From Zoogloeaceae bacterium (GTDB lineage: Bacteria; Pseudomonadota; Gammaproteobacteria; Burkholderiales; Rhodocyclaceae), in NCBI GenBank assembly GCA_031288305.1, contig JAITRP010000203.1, positions 1-47,606 on the forward strand: 47,606 nucleotides of DNA, in the 5' to 3' direction. A program made the position numbers and the translations under genes. Of this stretch, positions 24,889 through 33,583 are shown one piece after another. The stretch's first letter is position 1. Each line of letters starts with the position of its first letter. Below the pieces are notes generated by a model. The model was not told the DNA's origin. It searched no databases and saw nothing but the letters and a program-made list of their open reading frames with translations.

Positions 24889-25550
24889 GCCGCGCCGATC
24901 TGATGCTCGACATCGAGACCGCCGGCCTGCAACCGGGGGCGGCGATTCTCTCCATCGGCCTCGCGCTGTTGGTGAATGGCCGCTATGACAAGCAGGGCGA
25001 CCTCTACCTGGAACTTTCCATCGAAGACAGCAAACGTTACAATTTCGTTGCCGACATCAACACGGTAAGCTGGTGGCTCCGGCAAACCGAACCGATGCCG
25101 CTCTCTGGCACGCTCCGCGTGATCGAGGCGCTGAAGATGCTTGCAGATGTCATCCGCAGGCTTCGCGATCAGCATAGCGATCTGCGTTTCTGGTCGAACG
25201 GCGCGATGGATTACCAGGTGCTTGGCGCGGCGTTTGATCGCCTGTGCCTGCCGCGGCCCTGGAATCATCGGGAACTGCGCGACCTGCGCACAATCCAGGA
25301 AATGACTGGCACAAAAGACGAAGTGCTTTCGATTCGCCCGCACCACGCCCAGCACGACGCCGTGACACAGGCGAAGAGGCTGGAGCAATGCCTGGCAAGG
25401 ACAGTCCGCCTTCCGGTCGAATTCCCTGTCATGAGCACCGATTCATGCGACAGCCTGAACACGCTGCGCGGCTTCCTGGCGCAGATCGTCGCCGACCTCG
25501 ACACGGAACTGTACACACGAGCGACCACGATGCAAAAAAGCCTGTTTTGA
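24885..25550 (+). CDS. DnaQ-like 3'-5' exonuclease (Rv2179c-like/RNase T superfamily)
   Basis: LMLDIETAGLQPGAAILSIG, NTVSWWLRQ, FWSNGAMDYQVLGAAF, HHAQHDAVTQAK. Confidence 0.78.
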   Translation: MSRADLMLDIETAGLQPGAAILSIGLALLVNGRYDKQGDLYLELSIEDSKRYNFVADINTVSWWLRQTEPMPLSGTLRVIEALKMLADVIRRLRDQHSDLRFWSNGAMDYQVLGAAFDRLCLPRPWNHRELRDLRTIQEMTGTKDEVLSIRPHHAQHDAVTQAKRLEQCLARTVRLPVEFPVMSTDSCDSLNTLRGFLAQIVADLDTELYTRATTMQKSLF

Positions 25551-25559
25551 CTGCGCATC

Positions 25560-26003
25560 ATGACGCGCAATCCTGAAACCCGCTTCATCGCCCGCATCAA
25601 CCGGCTTCTGCCCTTGAAGCGCAGGGCGGAATCCTCGCGGGCGCGGGCGAAGTATCCGTTCGCCATCCATTGCGAAAAAATGGCGAACCCGTGGACTTCG
25701 GGCACGGCGGATTGCTGGTATTCCGGCAAACGCGACATCTGGGTGGAATACAAGTGCCTGGGCAAGTTGCCGCAACGCGCCGACATTCACCCGGAAAAAC
25801 TCCTGCGCCCCCTGCAAACCGCCTGGCTGACAGAGCGAGCGACAGAAGGGCGCAGAGTGTGTATCATCATCGGTTGTCCCGACGGCTGCGTATGGTTGGA
25901 AGCAAACGAAATCGGGACGCCCATTCCCGTCGACGTTTTTCGCCGCCGCGCGCTGACCATCGAGACAGCGGCAGAACGATTGCTGCGGGAGATTCAGTCA
26001 TGA
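25560..26003 (+). CDS. PD-(D/E)XK (VRR-NUC-like) endonuclease
   Basis: WTSGTADCWYSGKRDIWVEYKCLGKLP: G.AD..Y......WVEYK core. Confidence 0.6.
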   Translation: MTRNPETRFIARINRLLPLKRRAESSRARAKYPFAIHCEKMANPWTSGTADCWYSGKRDIWVEYKCLGKLPQRADIHPEKLLRPLQTAWLTERATEGRRVCIIIGCPDGCVWLEANEIGTPIPVDVFRRRALTIETAAERLLREIQS

Positions 26004-26012
26004 GGCGCAATC

Positions 26013-26483
26013 ATGTCCACTCCGTTTACCACCAGCAAGATGTACAACGCCATCCTGAAGGCGCTGTCCACAGCCTCGCACCCACTGACCAACGTGGAGC
26101 TTGCGCAGTTGCCGCAATTACAGGAAATCATTGTCCAGCAATTTGGCGCGCATCCTGCCGATCAGCAGCGCAAGATGAGCGACAAACTGGTGCAGATGTG
26201 GCGGCGCGAACTGGTGGATCGCTATGCCGTGGCGCACGACACCACGCTGCGCGGCGTGCGCTACGCCTATTCAACGCCCAATCAGTTCGACAACTACGGC
26301 GAAAAGCTGCTGCCGCAGGTGCGCTCCACCGAATTCCAGGGCAAGGTGTTCAAAAGAACCGGCGCGGAGGGCGAACCCAGCATCGAGATTTGGGAACAGG
26401 GCGACGCGGTATGCGTCGCCTACAAAGGCTTGACCATCCGTATCGCCGCGCCCGGCAAACCCAGGCCGGGCGAAACAAACTAA
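26013..26483 (+). CDS. hypothetical phage protein
   Basis: 156 aa ORF in early operon. Confidence 0.55.
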   Translation: MSTPFTTSKMYNAILKALSTASHPLTNVELAQLPQLQEIIVQQFGAHPADQQRKMSDKLVQMWRRELVDRYAVAHDTTLRGVRYAYSTPNQFDNYGEKLLPQVRSTEFQGKVFKRTGAEGEPSIEIWEQGDAVCVAYKGLTIRIAAPGKPRPGETN

Positions 26484-26588
26484 GCACCTGAAACATCAAC
26501 CGGCAACGCTGCGCGCATGCGGAGCGAACCTTGTTGCGTCCATGGATCGCAAACCGACGTTGCACAACGAAACACGAAAGGAGAAAGC

Positions 26589-28169
26589 ATGATCACGCTG
26601 ACAACCGCGTGGCGCCGCACCAAGGAAGACCACCCGAACCCATCCCATCGAAAAGAAATCTTGCACGATGTGTTCAAGAAGAACATGGCAAGCGGCAACA
26701 GCCCGTACCCTTTACGCGCCGTCAGGCGGACATACGGCTTTTTGTCCCTCGTGCGGGAAGACACGAAACGTCTGGCGAGCATCGCCAGGGACTATGCGAA
26801 ACTGCTTGCATGGCTCGACGACGGCTATGCAGCGAACGTGGTCTACTGCGGACTGGTGCACGCCAAAACGCCGCAGGGTGAATTCGCGCGCGCCTGGTCG
26901 CGGAACAAGAGACGCGTCAACAGCGGAGAATGGAATCTTGTGTATCCCGCGGGGCAAACGAATCATCTGCGATTGCAGAAAAAATTGCCCTGGCCGCTCT
27001 TTCCGCACCAGGCCAAGAAAGACCCGGAAAAAATCGCCTACTATCGCAATCTCGACGCTTTCTTGCGCGACATCCAGACGGTTACGTCCGCGGGCAAATT
27101 CATCAAGACCTGGTACAGCGATCTGTGCGACGCGGATGTGAAGCGGTATGCCGAACGTCATCTGAGCAGGTTTTCCACGGCGGAACTGCACATTTCCACC
27201 GACAGGGACGACTTCATTGAAGTCATGAAACGCACGCCGGGTTCCTGCATGAACCGCACGCTCGAATATCGCGGCGGCGAACATCCGGGCGCGGCCTACG
27301 CCAGCGGCGACATTGAAATCCTGTGGATCGAAAACCCGGACAACAAGCAGGTGGAAGCTCGCGCGCTGGCAAACAAGGCCACCAGGCGCGTGGCGCGCAT
27401 CTACGGCGACGAGGCGAGAATGCTCGCGGCAATGAGCGCGCACGGCTACGCGCAGGAAGCTGGCGCGCTGAAGGGCTGCCGGCTGCTGTGCATCGAGGCG
27501 GAAAATTCCTGCGGCGAGTACCTGATGCCCTACGTGGACGCGGGCGTCTCCTCCGGCGGCGGCGCATTGGGCTATCGGCAACACGACAACGACCACTTCA
27601 TCCTGGTGGATGAGGCGGACGGGGAAAGCACCTACTGCGGCTACGAGCATGGCGGCATGACCGGGAGCCACGACAGCATATGCTGCCATAACTGTGATTG
27701 CCGCGTGAGCGAAGACGACGTGGAATACATTGAGGACGAACCATATTGCAGCAGATGTGTTGCGAATTATTTCTGCTGGTCGGAGTTGCATCAGCGTTAC
27801 CTGGAGGACGAGGCGGCCTACTGCTGCGTGGAATGCCAGCAGTGGTTCCTGCGCGAGGATGTGACGCAAACCTACGAGGAAAACTACGCCTGCCAGGACT
27901 GCCTCGACAGGGACTACACCTGGTGCTGTGACGTTGAGGCGTATGTAGAGAGGCGCAATGCCTGTTTGTGCGCGAGATGTGGCGAATACTATCTGCTGGA
28001 AACCTGCAAGGAAATTGGCAGTGAACTGTTCTGTGCAGCATGCGCGCAGGAAATCGAGGAAGAGGGGAAGGAAGATGACAAGAAGGAACATGAAGCCGAA
28101 GAACACGCTGGTGTGGTCGAATCCCGTGAAGACGTGGAAGACGACGCCGATCAGCGCGCCATCGCCTAG
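26589..28169 (+). CDS. multi-zinc-ribbon phage protein
   Basis: 526 aa; successive CxxC pairs CCHNCDC...YCSRCV...CCVECQQ...ACQDCLD...LCARCGEYY...LFCAACAQE; SD aaggaga. Confidence 0.7.
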   Translation: MITLTTAWRRTKEDHPNPSHRKEILHDVFKKNMASGNSPYPLRAVRRTYGFLSLVREDTKRLASIARDYAKLLAWLDDGYAANVVYCGLVHAKTPQGEFARAWSRNKRRVNSGEWNLVYPAGQTNHLRLQKKLPWPLFPHQAKKDPEKIAYYRNLDAFLRDIQTVTSAGKFIKTWYSDLCDADVKRYAERHLSRFSTAELHISTDRDDFIEVMKRTPGSCMNRTLEYRGGEHPGAAYASGDIEILWIENPDNKQVEARALANKATRRVARIYGDEARMLAAMSAHGYAQEAGALKGCRLLCIEAENSCGEYLMPYVDAGVSSGGGALGYRQHDNDHFILVDEADGESTYCGYEHGGMTGSHDSICCHNCDCRVSEDDVEYIEDEPYCSRCVANYFCWSELHQRYLEDEAAYCCVECQQWFLREDVTQTYEENYACQDCLDRDYTWCCDVEAYVERRNACLCARCGEYYLLETCKEIGSELFCAACAQEIEEEGKEDDKKEHEAEEHAGVVESREDVEDDADQRAIA

Positions 28170-29295
28170 GCGTCCGTTGCCGGAGGATGTGCCGGCGCTG
28201 TTGCGAGAGACGCTCGGCGTCTGCCGTCCGGCGTTCGGGCAGCGCGACACGAATTACGCAGTCGACCTGCTGCGCAGGCGCCCGGACAGCTGGCAGGACA
28301 CGGAAGGCAACGTGCATGTTGATCGAGGCGGCGCGTCCTTGTTCCTCGCGCATACCGACACCGTGCATCATGAAGACGGCACACAGAACCTGTTCGTTGA
28401 CGACGAGGGCCGAATCGTCTCCGACGGCACGTGCCTGGGCGCGGACGACGGCGCGGGACTCTACCTCCTGCACCGCATGCTGGAGGCTGGCGTGCCCGGT
28501 TATTATCTGTTCTGCCGCGGCGAGGAATGCGGCTCGCCCGGTTCCACCTTCGCCGCGAAACACTTCGACTGGCGACGCATTCGCCGCTGCGTGGCGTTCG
28601 ACCGCGCCAATCAAACCAACGTCATCACGCATCAATTCGGCGGGCGTTGTTGCTCGGACGGCTTCGCGCAAGCCCTGGCCGACGCGTTGAACGCGCATGG
28701 CCTGTTCTACAAACCCGACGAAACCGGCATATTCACCGACAGCGCCAACTTCATGGACGTCATCGAGGAGTGCACCAATCTGTCCGTCGGCTACCAGAAC
28801 CAGCACACCGCGTGCGAGACGCTGGATTGGCGGTTCCTGCTGCGCCTCGCGGACGCCTGCTGCCTGCTGGATTGGGACGCGTTGCCCGTGCTGCGCGACC
28901 GCGAAGCCGAGAAAGGAGAACTGCAAGACCTGTACAAGGCGCGCCGCGCGCCAGTTCTTCATGACAACGCGGACAGGAGCGATGAGGACTTCGATTGGCC
29001 GCAAGGCAAGGCAAGACAAAAGTTTCATTCGGACACCTACGACAACCCCTATGATGATCCGTATGAAACCTGGCCGACCTATACAGAAAAAGAAGAAGAA
29101 GAAGAAGAAGAAAACGAAGAACGGACGCCCGCGAAGGAACTGACTTTGGCGGACTTGCGCGACAAGCCGATGGGAGAACTGGAGGCGTGGGTCGAATCCG
29201 TGCCCGCCAGCGCGGTGCTGGAAGCCATGTACGGCATCTACGACGAAGCCTGGGAAGAAGCCTGGAGAGAGGGACGGGAATATGCCAAAAAATGA
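28075..29295 (+). CDS. M20/M28-superfamily-like zinc peptidase
   Basis: FLAHTDTVHHE, LGADDGAGLYLLHR, FCRGEECGSPGS metal/catalytic motifs; start uncertain (ATG 28075 overlaps previous ORF by 95 bp; TTG near 28177 possible). Confidence 0.7.
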   Translation: MTRRNMKPKNTLVWSNPVKTWKTTPISAPSPRRPLPEDVPALLRETLGVCRPAFGQRDTNYAVDLLRRRPDSWQDTEGNVHVDRGGASLFLAHTDTVHHEDGTQNLFVDDEGRIVSDGTCLGADDGAGLYLLHRMLEAGVPGYYLFCRGEECGSPGSTFAAKHFDWRRIRRCVAFDRANQTNVITHQFGGRCCSDGFAQALADALNAHGLFYKPDETGIFTDSANFMDVIEECTNLSVGYQNQHTACETLDWRFLLRLADACCLLDWDALPVLRDREAEKGELQDLYKARRAPVLHDNADRSDEDFDWPQGKARQKFHSDTYDNPYDDPYETWPTYTEKEEEEEEENEERTPAKELTLADLRDKPMGELEAWVESVPASAVLEAMYGIYDEAWEEAWREGREYAKK

Positions 29296-29530
29296 CAAAA
29301 CGAACTTCAGCCCGCGAGAAGAAACCGGGCGGCAGACGCCGAGCGCGCGCGCGGCCTACGCCAGGCGTCTGCTGGATGGACGCTACGAGTATGGCCTCAC
29401 CGTGCAGCACTTCCTCAAGGGCGGCAAGTCCGCCAACGTGGATTACCCGGCAGGCGTCGCCGCCGATCTGGAAGCCGCGCTCAAAGCGAACGGCATGGCA
29501 TTGAAAGGCGAAACAAGGAGAAGAGAATGA
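29282..29530 (+). CDS. hypothetical small phage protein
   Basis: 82 aa ORF overlapping both neighbours. Confidence 0.55.
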   Translation: MPKNDKTNFSPREETGRQTPSARAAYARRLLDGRYEYGLTVQHFLKGGKSANVDYPAGVAADLEAALKANGMALKGETRRRE

Positions 29531-30519
29531 GAATGAGAAAACTGGCAAGTATCCGGCGGATCGGGGATATCCGCCCCATCCCTGGCGCGGACGCCATTGA
29601 GTGCGCGCGCGTCGACGGCTGGGAAGTGGTGGTGAAAAAGGGCGAGTTCCAGACAGGCGACCTGGCGGTCTACATCGAAATCGACGCCTGGGTGCCGCAC
29701 GCCCTCGTGCCCTTCCTCACCAGGGGCGACAAGATTGCCGTGTATGAACAGGTTCCGGGCGCGCGCCTGCGCACAATGACGCTGCGCGGACAGTTGAGCC
29801 AGGGATTGCTCTTGCCGTTGGGCAACCTGTCCGGCGAAGCGGGCACGGACGTTACCGAAGCACTGGGCGTCCTGAAATGGGAGATGCCGATTCCCGCGCA
29901 GCTTGCCGGACAGGTTCGCGGCGCGTTTCCTTCCCGCGTGCCCAGGACCGAGCAGGAGCGCGCGCAAAATCTCGCCGAATCCGAAATATTGGCGCACTGT
30001 CCCTACGAAGTCACGGAAAAGCTGGACGGCGCAAGCTGCACCTTCCATCTGGACAGCGAAGCCGGGTTCCATGTATGCAGCCGCAATCTCGACCTCTGCC
30101 GCGACGAGAACAACACGCTGTGGAAGATTGCGCTGGAACACGCCGTCGAGGCGCGAATGGCCGGCCAACTCCTCCTGGACACCGCCATCCAGGGAGAAGT
30201 CATCGGCCCCGGCATCCAGGGCAATCACTACAACGTCAGGACGAACCAATTCCATGTCTTCGACATCTACAGGGCCGGCGCGGGCGAATATCTTCCTCCA
30301 GATGAACGCGTGCGAATAGCCCGCGACCTGGGACTGCCGCACGCGCCTGTCCTGGCGGCAAAGCAAGACTGCGCAACGATAGCGGAGGCTTTGGCCCTGG
30401 CGCGCGGACTGAGCGCGCTGATCGACAAGCCGCGCGAAGGCGTGGTGCTGAAGAGCCTCGAAGGCCAACGGTACAGCTTCAAGGCGATCAACAACGACTT
30501 TTTGCTGAAGAAGGACTGA
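29527..30519 (+). CDS. RNA ligase, DRB0094/Rnl5-like
   Basis: N-terminal OB-like MRKLASIRRIGDIRPIPGADAIECARVDGWEVVVKKGEFQTGDLAVYIEIDAWVP; motif I TEKLDGAS; QGEVIG; EGVVLKS. Confidence 0.88.
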   Translation: MRMRKLASIRRIGDIRPIPGADAIECARVDGWEVVVKKGEFQTGDLAVYIEIDAWVPHALVPFLTRGDKIAVYEQVPGARLRTMTLRGQLSQGLLLPLGNLSGEAGTDVTEALGVLKWEMPIPAQLAGQVRGAFPSRVPRTEQERAQNLAESEILAHCPYEVTEKLDGASCTFHLDSEAGFHVCSRNLDLCRDENNTLWKIALEHAVEARMAGQLLLDTAIQGEVIGPGIQGNHYNVRTNQFHVFDIYRAGAGEYLPPDERVRIARDLGLPHAPVLAAKQDCATIAEALALARGLSALIDKPREGVVLKSLEGQRYSFKAINNDFLLKKD

Positions 30520-30521
30520 TC

Positions 30522-30725
30522 ATGGAAGACATAATCCACTTGGTTCACGAGCTTTTCAAGCTGACGCGGCGCCGCGCGCAACGCCAGCAGACGCCCTTTG
30601 AGGACACGCTCTTCGACGTGCTGGTCGACTTGCTCTACAGCGCGGCCTCGCCGGAAATACTGGCGCTGATGCAGCAGCGAGCGCAGTGGATGAAGGCGCA
30701 AGAAGCAAAGGAGGCCGCCCCATGA
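30522..30725 (+). CDS. hypothetical small phage protein
   Basis: 67 aa ORF in operon. Confidence 0.5.
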   Translation: MEDIIHLVHELFKLTRRRAQRQQTPFEDTLFDVLVDLLYSAASPEILALMQQRAQWMKAQEAKEAAP

Positions 30726-30937
30726 GCAACTTCGTGCGCGTCACCAACACCGCGCAAGAAAAAACCCTGTTCGTCAACCTGGACGCGACGCGCTGGATGG
30801 AAGCCTGCGACGGCGCCACCTTGATATGTTTCGACGGCGAGCACGCGTTGCTGGTCAAGGAAACGCCCGGCGAAATCCTTGCGCGGCAACGCCCGCGGAG
30901 ATCACAGCGCGCTGTCAATTACAACCTGGCTTCATGA
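30722..30937 (+). CDS. hypothetical small phage protein
   Basis: 71 aa ORF, ATGA coupling. Confidence 0.5.
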   Translation: MSNFVRVTNTAQEKTLFVNLDATRWMEACDGATLICFDGEHALLVKETPGEILARQRPRRSQRAVNYNLAS

Positions 30938-30951
30938 AAGGAGGCAACATC

Positions 30952-31341
30952 ATGACACATTGGCACAGCAAGGAGGAAGAGCCGCCCGAAGCCACGCCGC
31001 TTGCCCTCATCGTAACTGATCCGCTACCCGCCAGCAAGCTCGTTTCGACCGCGTGGTTCAGCCGGGATACAGGGTTTCGTGACAATTTCGCTCACAGGAT
31101 TCCAGCTGACGTTATCAAGTCCTGGACTCTGAGGAAGGAGCTGATGAACTGCAACTTTGACCTGAAACTGCACAACGCGATAGACGAGACGCTCTTTAGC
31201 CAATGGCACGTCTTGCAGCCCGCGCTTGCGACCCATCTTTCAGGCGACAAAGAGGCCGCGCGCGCCATGTGGTTGCGCAAGCTGGATGAATTGGCGAAAG
31301 ACTGCCGTGCGTTGTTGGGCTGGGAGGAGGAAGACGAATGA
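30952..31341 (+). CDS. hypothetical protein carrying duplicated C-terminal domain (copy 1)
   Basis: NCNFDLKLHNAIDETLFSQWHVLQPALATHLSGDKEAARAMWLRKLDELAK. Confidence 0.6.
   Translation: MTHWHSKEEEPPEATPLALIVTDPLPASKLVSTAWFSRDTGFRDNFAHRIPADVIKSWTLRKELMNCNFDLKLHNAIDETLFSQWHVLQPALATHLSGDKEAARAMWLRKLDELAKDCRALLGWEEEDE
31144..31307 (+). repeat. about 164 bp direct repeat, copy 1
   Basis: near-identical to 31503-31666, offset 359 bp. Confidence 0.92.
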
Positions 31342-31700
31342 ATCGCGATGAAGCAACAGACCTGTGCGCGCTGCTGTTCCGGCTTGACCCGAAAGGCTAC
31401 TACCACCAGGAAATCGTAACGCGCCTGCGCGCCCGATATGGAATCACGTTCACCTCGTTCTGGAAACTGCTGGACGACCTGATCGACACAGGAAGAATGA
31501 AAATGAATTGCGACTTTGATTTGAAACTGCACAACGCGATAGACGAGACGCTCTTTAGCCAATGGCACGTCTTGCAGCCCGCGCTTGCGACCTATCTTTC
31601 AGGCGACAAAGAGGCCGCGCGCGCCATGTGGTTGCGCAAGCTGGATGAATTGGCGAAAGGCTGCCGAAAGTTGCTGGACGGCGAGGGGGAAGACGAATGA
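31338..31700 (+). CDS. hypothetical protein carrying duplicated C-terminal domain (copy 2)
   Basis: NCDFDLKLHNAIDETLFSQWHVLQPALATYLSGDKEAARAMWLRKLDELAK joined to a different winged-helix-like N-terminus. Confidence 0.6.
   Translation: MNRDEATDLCALLFRLDPKGYYHQEIVTRLRARYGITFTSFWKLLDDLIDTGRMKMNCDFDLKLHNAIDETLFSQWHVLQPALATYLSGDKEAARAMWLRKLDELAKGCRKLLDGEGEDE
31503..31666 (+). repeat. about 164 bp direct repeat, copy 2
   Basis: near-identical to 31144-31307. Confidence 0.92.
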
Positions 31701-31921
31701 ACACGGCAAACGACACCATCATCCTCGAAAATGACGTTCTGGCAGGGTTGCTCCTTGCCGCCATGCTGCACGGCCAATCTCACCGCAAAAAGAAGGATGA
31801 GTTTTTCTATGTTGCCCTGAACGTTGTAGAACAATTGCCCAAAGACGTTCGTATCGGCAAAGAGGTCGTTATGAACACCGAAGCGTTTGACAAACTTCGC
31901 TGTACAGAGGGGGACAAATGA
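31697..31921 (+). CDS. hypothetical small phage protein
   Basis: 74 aa ORF, coupled ATGA. Confidence 0.5.
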   Translation: MNTANDTIILENDVLAGLLLAAMLHGQSHRKKKDEFFYVALNVVEQLPKDVRIGKEVVMNTEAFDKLRCTEGDK

Positions 31922-32169
31922 ACGTCATAACGTTTACCAGGGAAGCCTATTGCCAAGCGATTTACTGCGCCATGTTGTTTGGCAAGGAACAGGCCGGTAA
32001 AGGCAAGCGGTATTTCTACGAGATTGCCGCGATCTGTGCGGAAAACATTCCCGGCCACCGGCTCGTCGAGGGCAAGAACCTCGAGGGCAAGAACCTCATC
32101 GCGGGCTACCCGCCGCCCGATGAACACGTTGCCCCGTCTCTTGATGACGAACCGCTCCACACGGAGTAA
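31918..32169 (+). CDS. hypothetical small phage protein, weakly similar to preceding ORF
   Basis: 83 aa; AMLFGKEQAGKGKRYFYEIA versus AMLHGQSHRKKKDEFFYVAL. Confidence 0.5.
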   Translation: MNVITFTREAYCQAIYCAMLFGKEQAGKGKRYFYEIAAICAENIPGHRLVEGKNLEGKNLIAGYPPPDEHVAPSLDDEPLHTE

Positions 32170-32198
32170 TTTCGTCCTGCCACACCCCTCTCTCCTTC

Positions 32199-32254
32199 AA
32201 CGCGCCGGCCGGCGCGTTTTTCATTGCCGCTGCGCTGACTGGCGCAGCGGTTTT
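32199..32254 (+). terminator. tandem intrinsic terminators closing the early operon
   Basis: AACGCGCCGGCCGGCGCGTTTTT followed by CCGCTGCGC-tgactg-GCGCAGCGGTTTT. Confidence 0.8.
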
Positions 32255-32291
32255 CATTGGCCCGCTACGCCACTTGCCAAGGAGCATTTCC

Positions 32292-32438
32292 ATGCCGCAC
32301 CGTCTCTATGCCTTTGCCCGGACCATGAAGAACGTGGTCAGCATCATCGGCAACCTGTTGTTGTCCGTCACCCTTGTCGCCGCGCTCTGGAACTGGCTGA
32401 AGAAAACCTTTGTTCGCCCCGCCGCCTACCAGAGATAG
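32292..32438 (+). CDS. small membrane hypothetical protein
   Basis: 48 aa ORF, SD aaggag, hydrophobic core; 3' end overlaps integrase 3' end. Confidence 0.4.
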   Translation: MPHRLYAFARTMKNVVSIIGNLLLSVTLVAALWNWLKKTFVRPAAYQR

Positions 32439-33445
32439 CCCGCCAATTCCGACGCGCGCAGGTTGGCGTAGCGTTGCAGGCTTTTCAGGTCGGTATGCCC
32501 GGTAATCTTGGCGATTTGCAGGTCGGTCAGCGTGGTGCGCTCATAGAGGCGTGAAGTCGCCTCGTGGCGCAGATCATGGAAGCGCAAGCCTTCGATGCCG
32601 GCCTGGCGCGCGCGAATGGCGAACAAGCGGCTGAGCCGATTCGAGGCCACGCGTACCGGCCTGTGTTGCCAGGAGGGGAACACCCGGCCTTCGCAGCCCG
32701 GCAGCCAGGCCGCGAGTTCGCGGCACATCACGGAACTCATGGGCACTTGCCGTTTGCGCCCGTTTTTCGTGCGAAACAGATAGATGGTTTTTTCGGACAG
32801 GGACACCTGGTCTGTCCGCAAGCTCAACATTTCAGAGAGTCGCATGGCCGTTTCCAGCGCCATGTCGAACAAGAGGCGCTCCTCCCTTGTCCGCAGCGTC
32901 TTGCGCAGAGCCTCTTCTTCCGCGGCACTGAGTCTGCGGTCGCGTTCGCCGGAAACTCCGGGTATGGCGGCGTAGCCTCGCGGCAACAGGCGCAGGGGAT
33001 TTTCCCCCAGGGGCAGGAGTCCGCGGCGCTTCGCCCAATCGAAGCAGCGCGCGAGGCAGCCGACGCGCTTCTTGATGGAGGATGCGGAGAACCGGGCGTT
33101 CTTCAGGCTCCTGACCCAGCCCTCCGCCCACTCGTAGCCGACCGACAGGGTTTTGACGCCCTTGACCCGGAGGCGGGTGTAGCGCACCAGTTCGCGCTCG
33201 GAATCCGGGAGACCGGGCGCTTCGTTGTAGGCGTCGAGCAAATCCTCCAGGGTCTGTGGCGCTCCCATCTGGGCGGCGAGTTCCGTGGGCACCGTGCCGC
33301 GGGAGAGCAGCGCGCTTGCGTAGCGGCTGAATTCCTCGGCGTCCCCGCGCGTGGGGAAGGTCATATAGACGGGCGCGTCGAGCACCCCTTTCTTCAGGAA
33401 CCGCACCTCGAAGGTTCCCGACGCTCGTTGCCGAATGGAAGCCAT
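32426..33445 (-). CDS. int: tyrosine-type phage integrase
   Basis: ALETAMRLSEMLSL (Arg I), FHDLRHEATSRL (HxxR), KITGHTDLKSLQRYANL (GH...Y); start set at ATG 33445. Confidence 0.9.
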   Translation of the reverse strand: MASIRQRASGTFEVRFLKKGVLDAPVYMTFPTRGDAEEFSRYASALLSRGTVPTELAAQMGAPQTLEDLLDAYNEAPGLPDSERELVRYTRLRVKGVKTLSVGYEWAEGWVRSLKNARFSASSIKKRVGCLARCFDWAKRRGLLPLGENPLRLLPRGYAAIPGVSGERDRRLSAAEEEALRKTLRTREERLLFDMALETAMRLSEMLSLRTDQVSLSEKTIYLFRTKNGRKRQVPMSSVMCRELAAWLPGCEGRVFPSWQHRPVRVASNRLSRLFAIRARQAGIEGLRFHDLRHEATSRLYERTTLTDLQIAKITGHTDLKSLQRYANLRASELAGYLW

Positions 33446-33563
33446 GATCGTCCTCTTTTTGTAACACGCGAGATTGCGTGAAGTTGCCCGGTGAACCGTG
33501 GTTTCAACCACAATCGGACATCGCTGCGAGGCACGATATTACACGATCCAGCACGAATAGCAA

Positions 33564-33583
33564 ACTTTCGTGCTACGACGTGA
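33564..33583. promoter_or_regulatory. operator-like site near integrase/right prophage end
   Basis: TTCGTGCTACGACGTGA resembles TTCGTGAAACGACGTA; also in AGCACGAA...TTCGTGCT inverted repeat 33550-33574. Confidence 0.4.
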
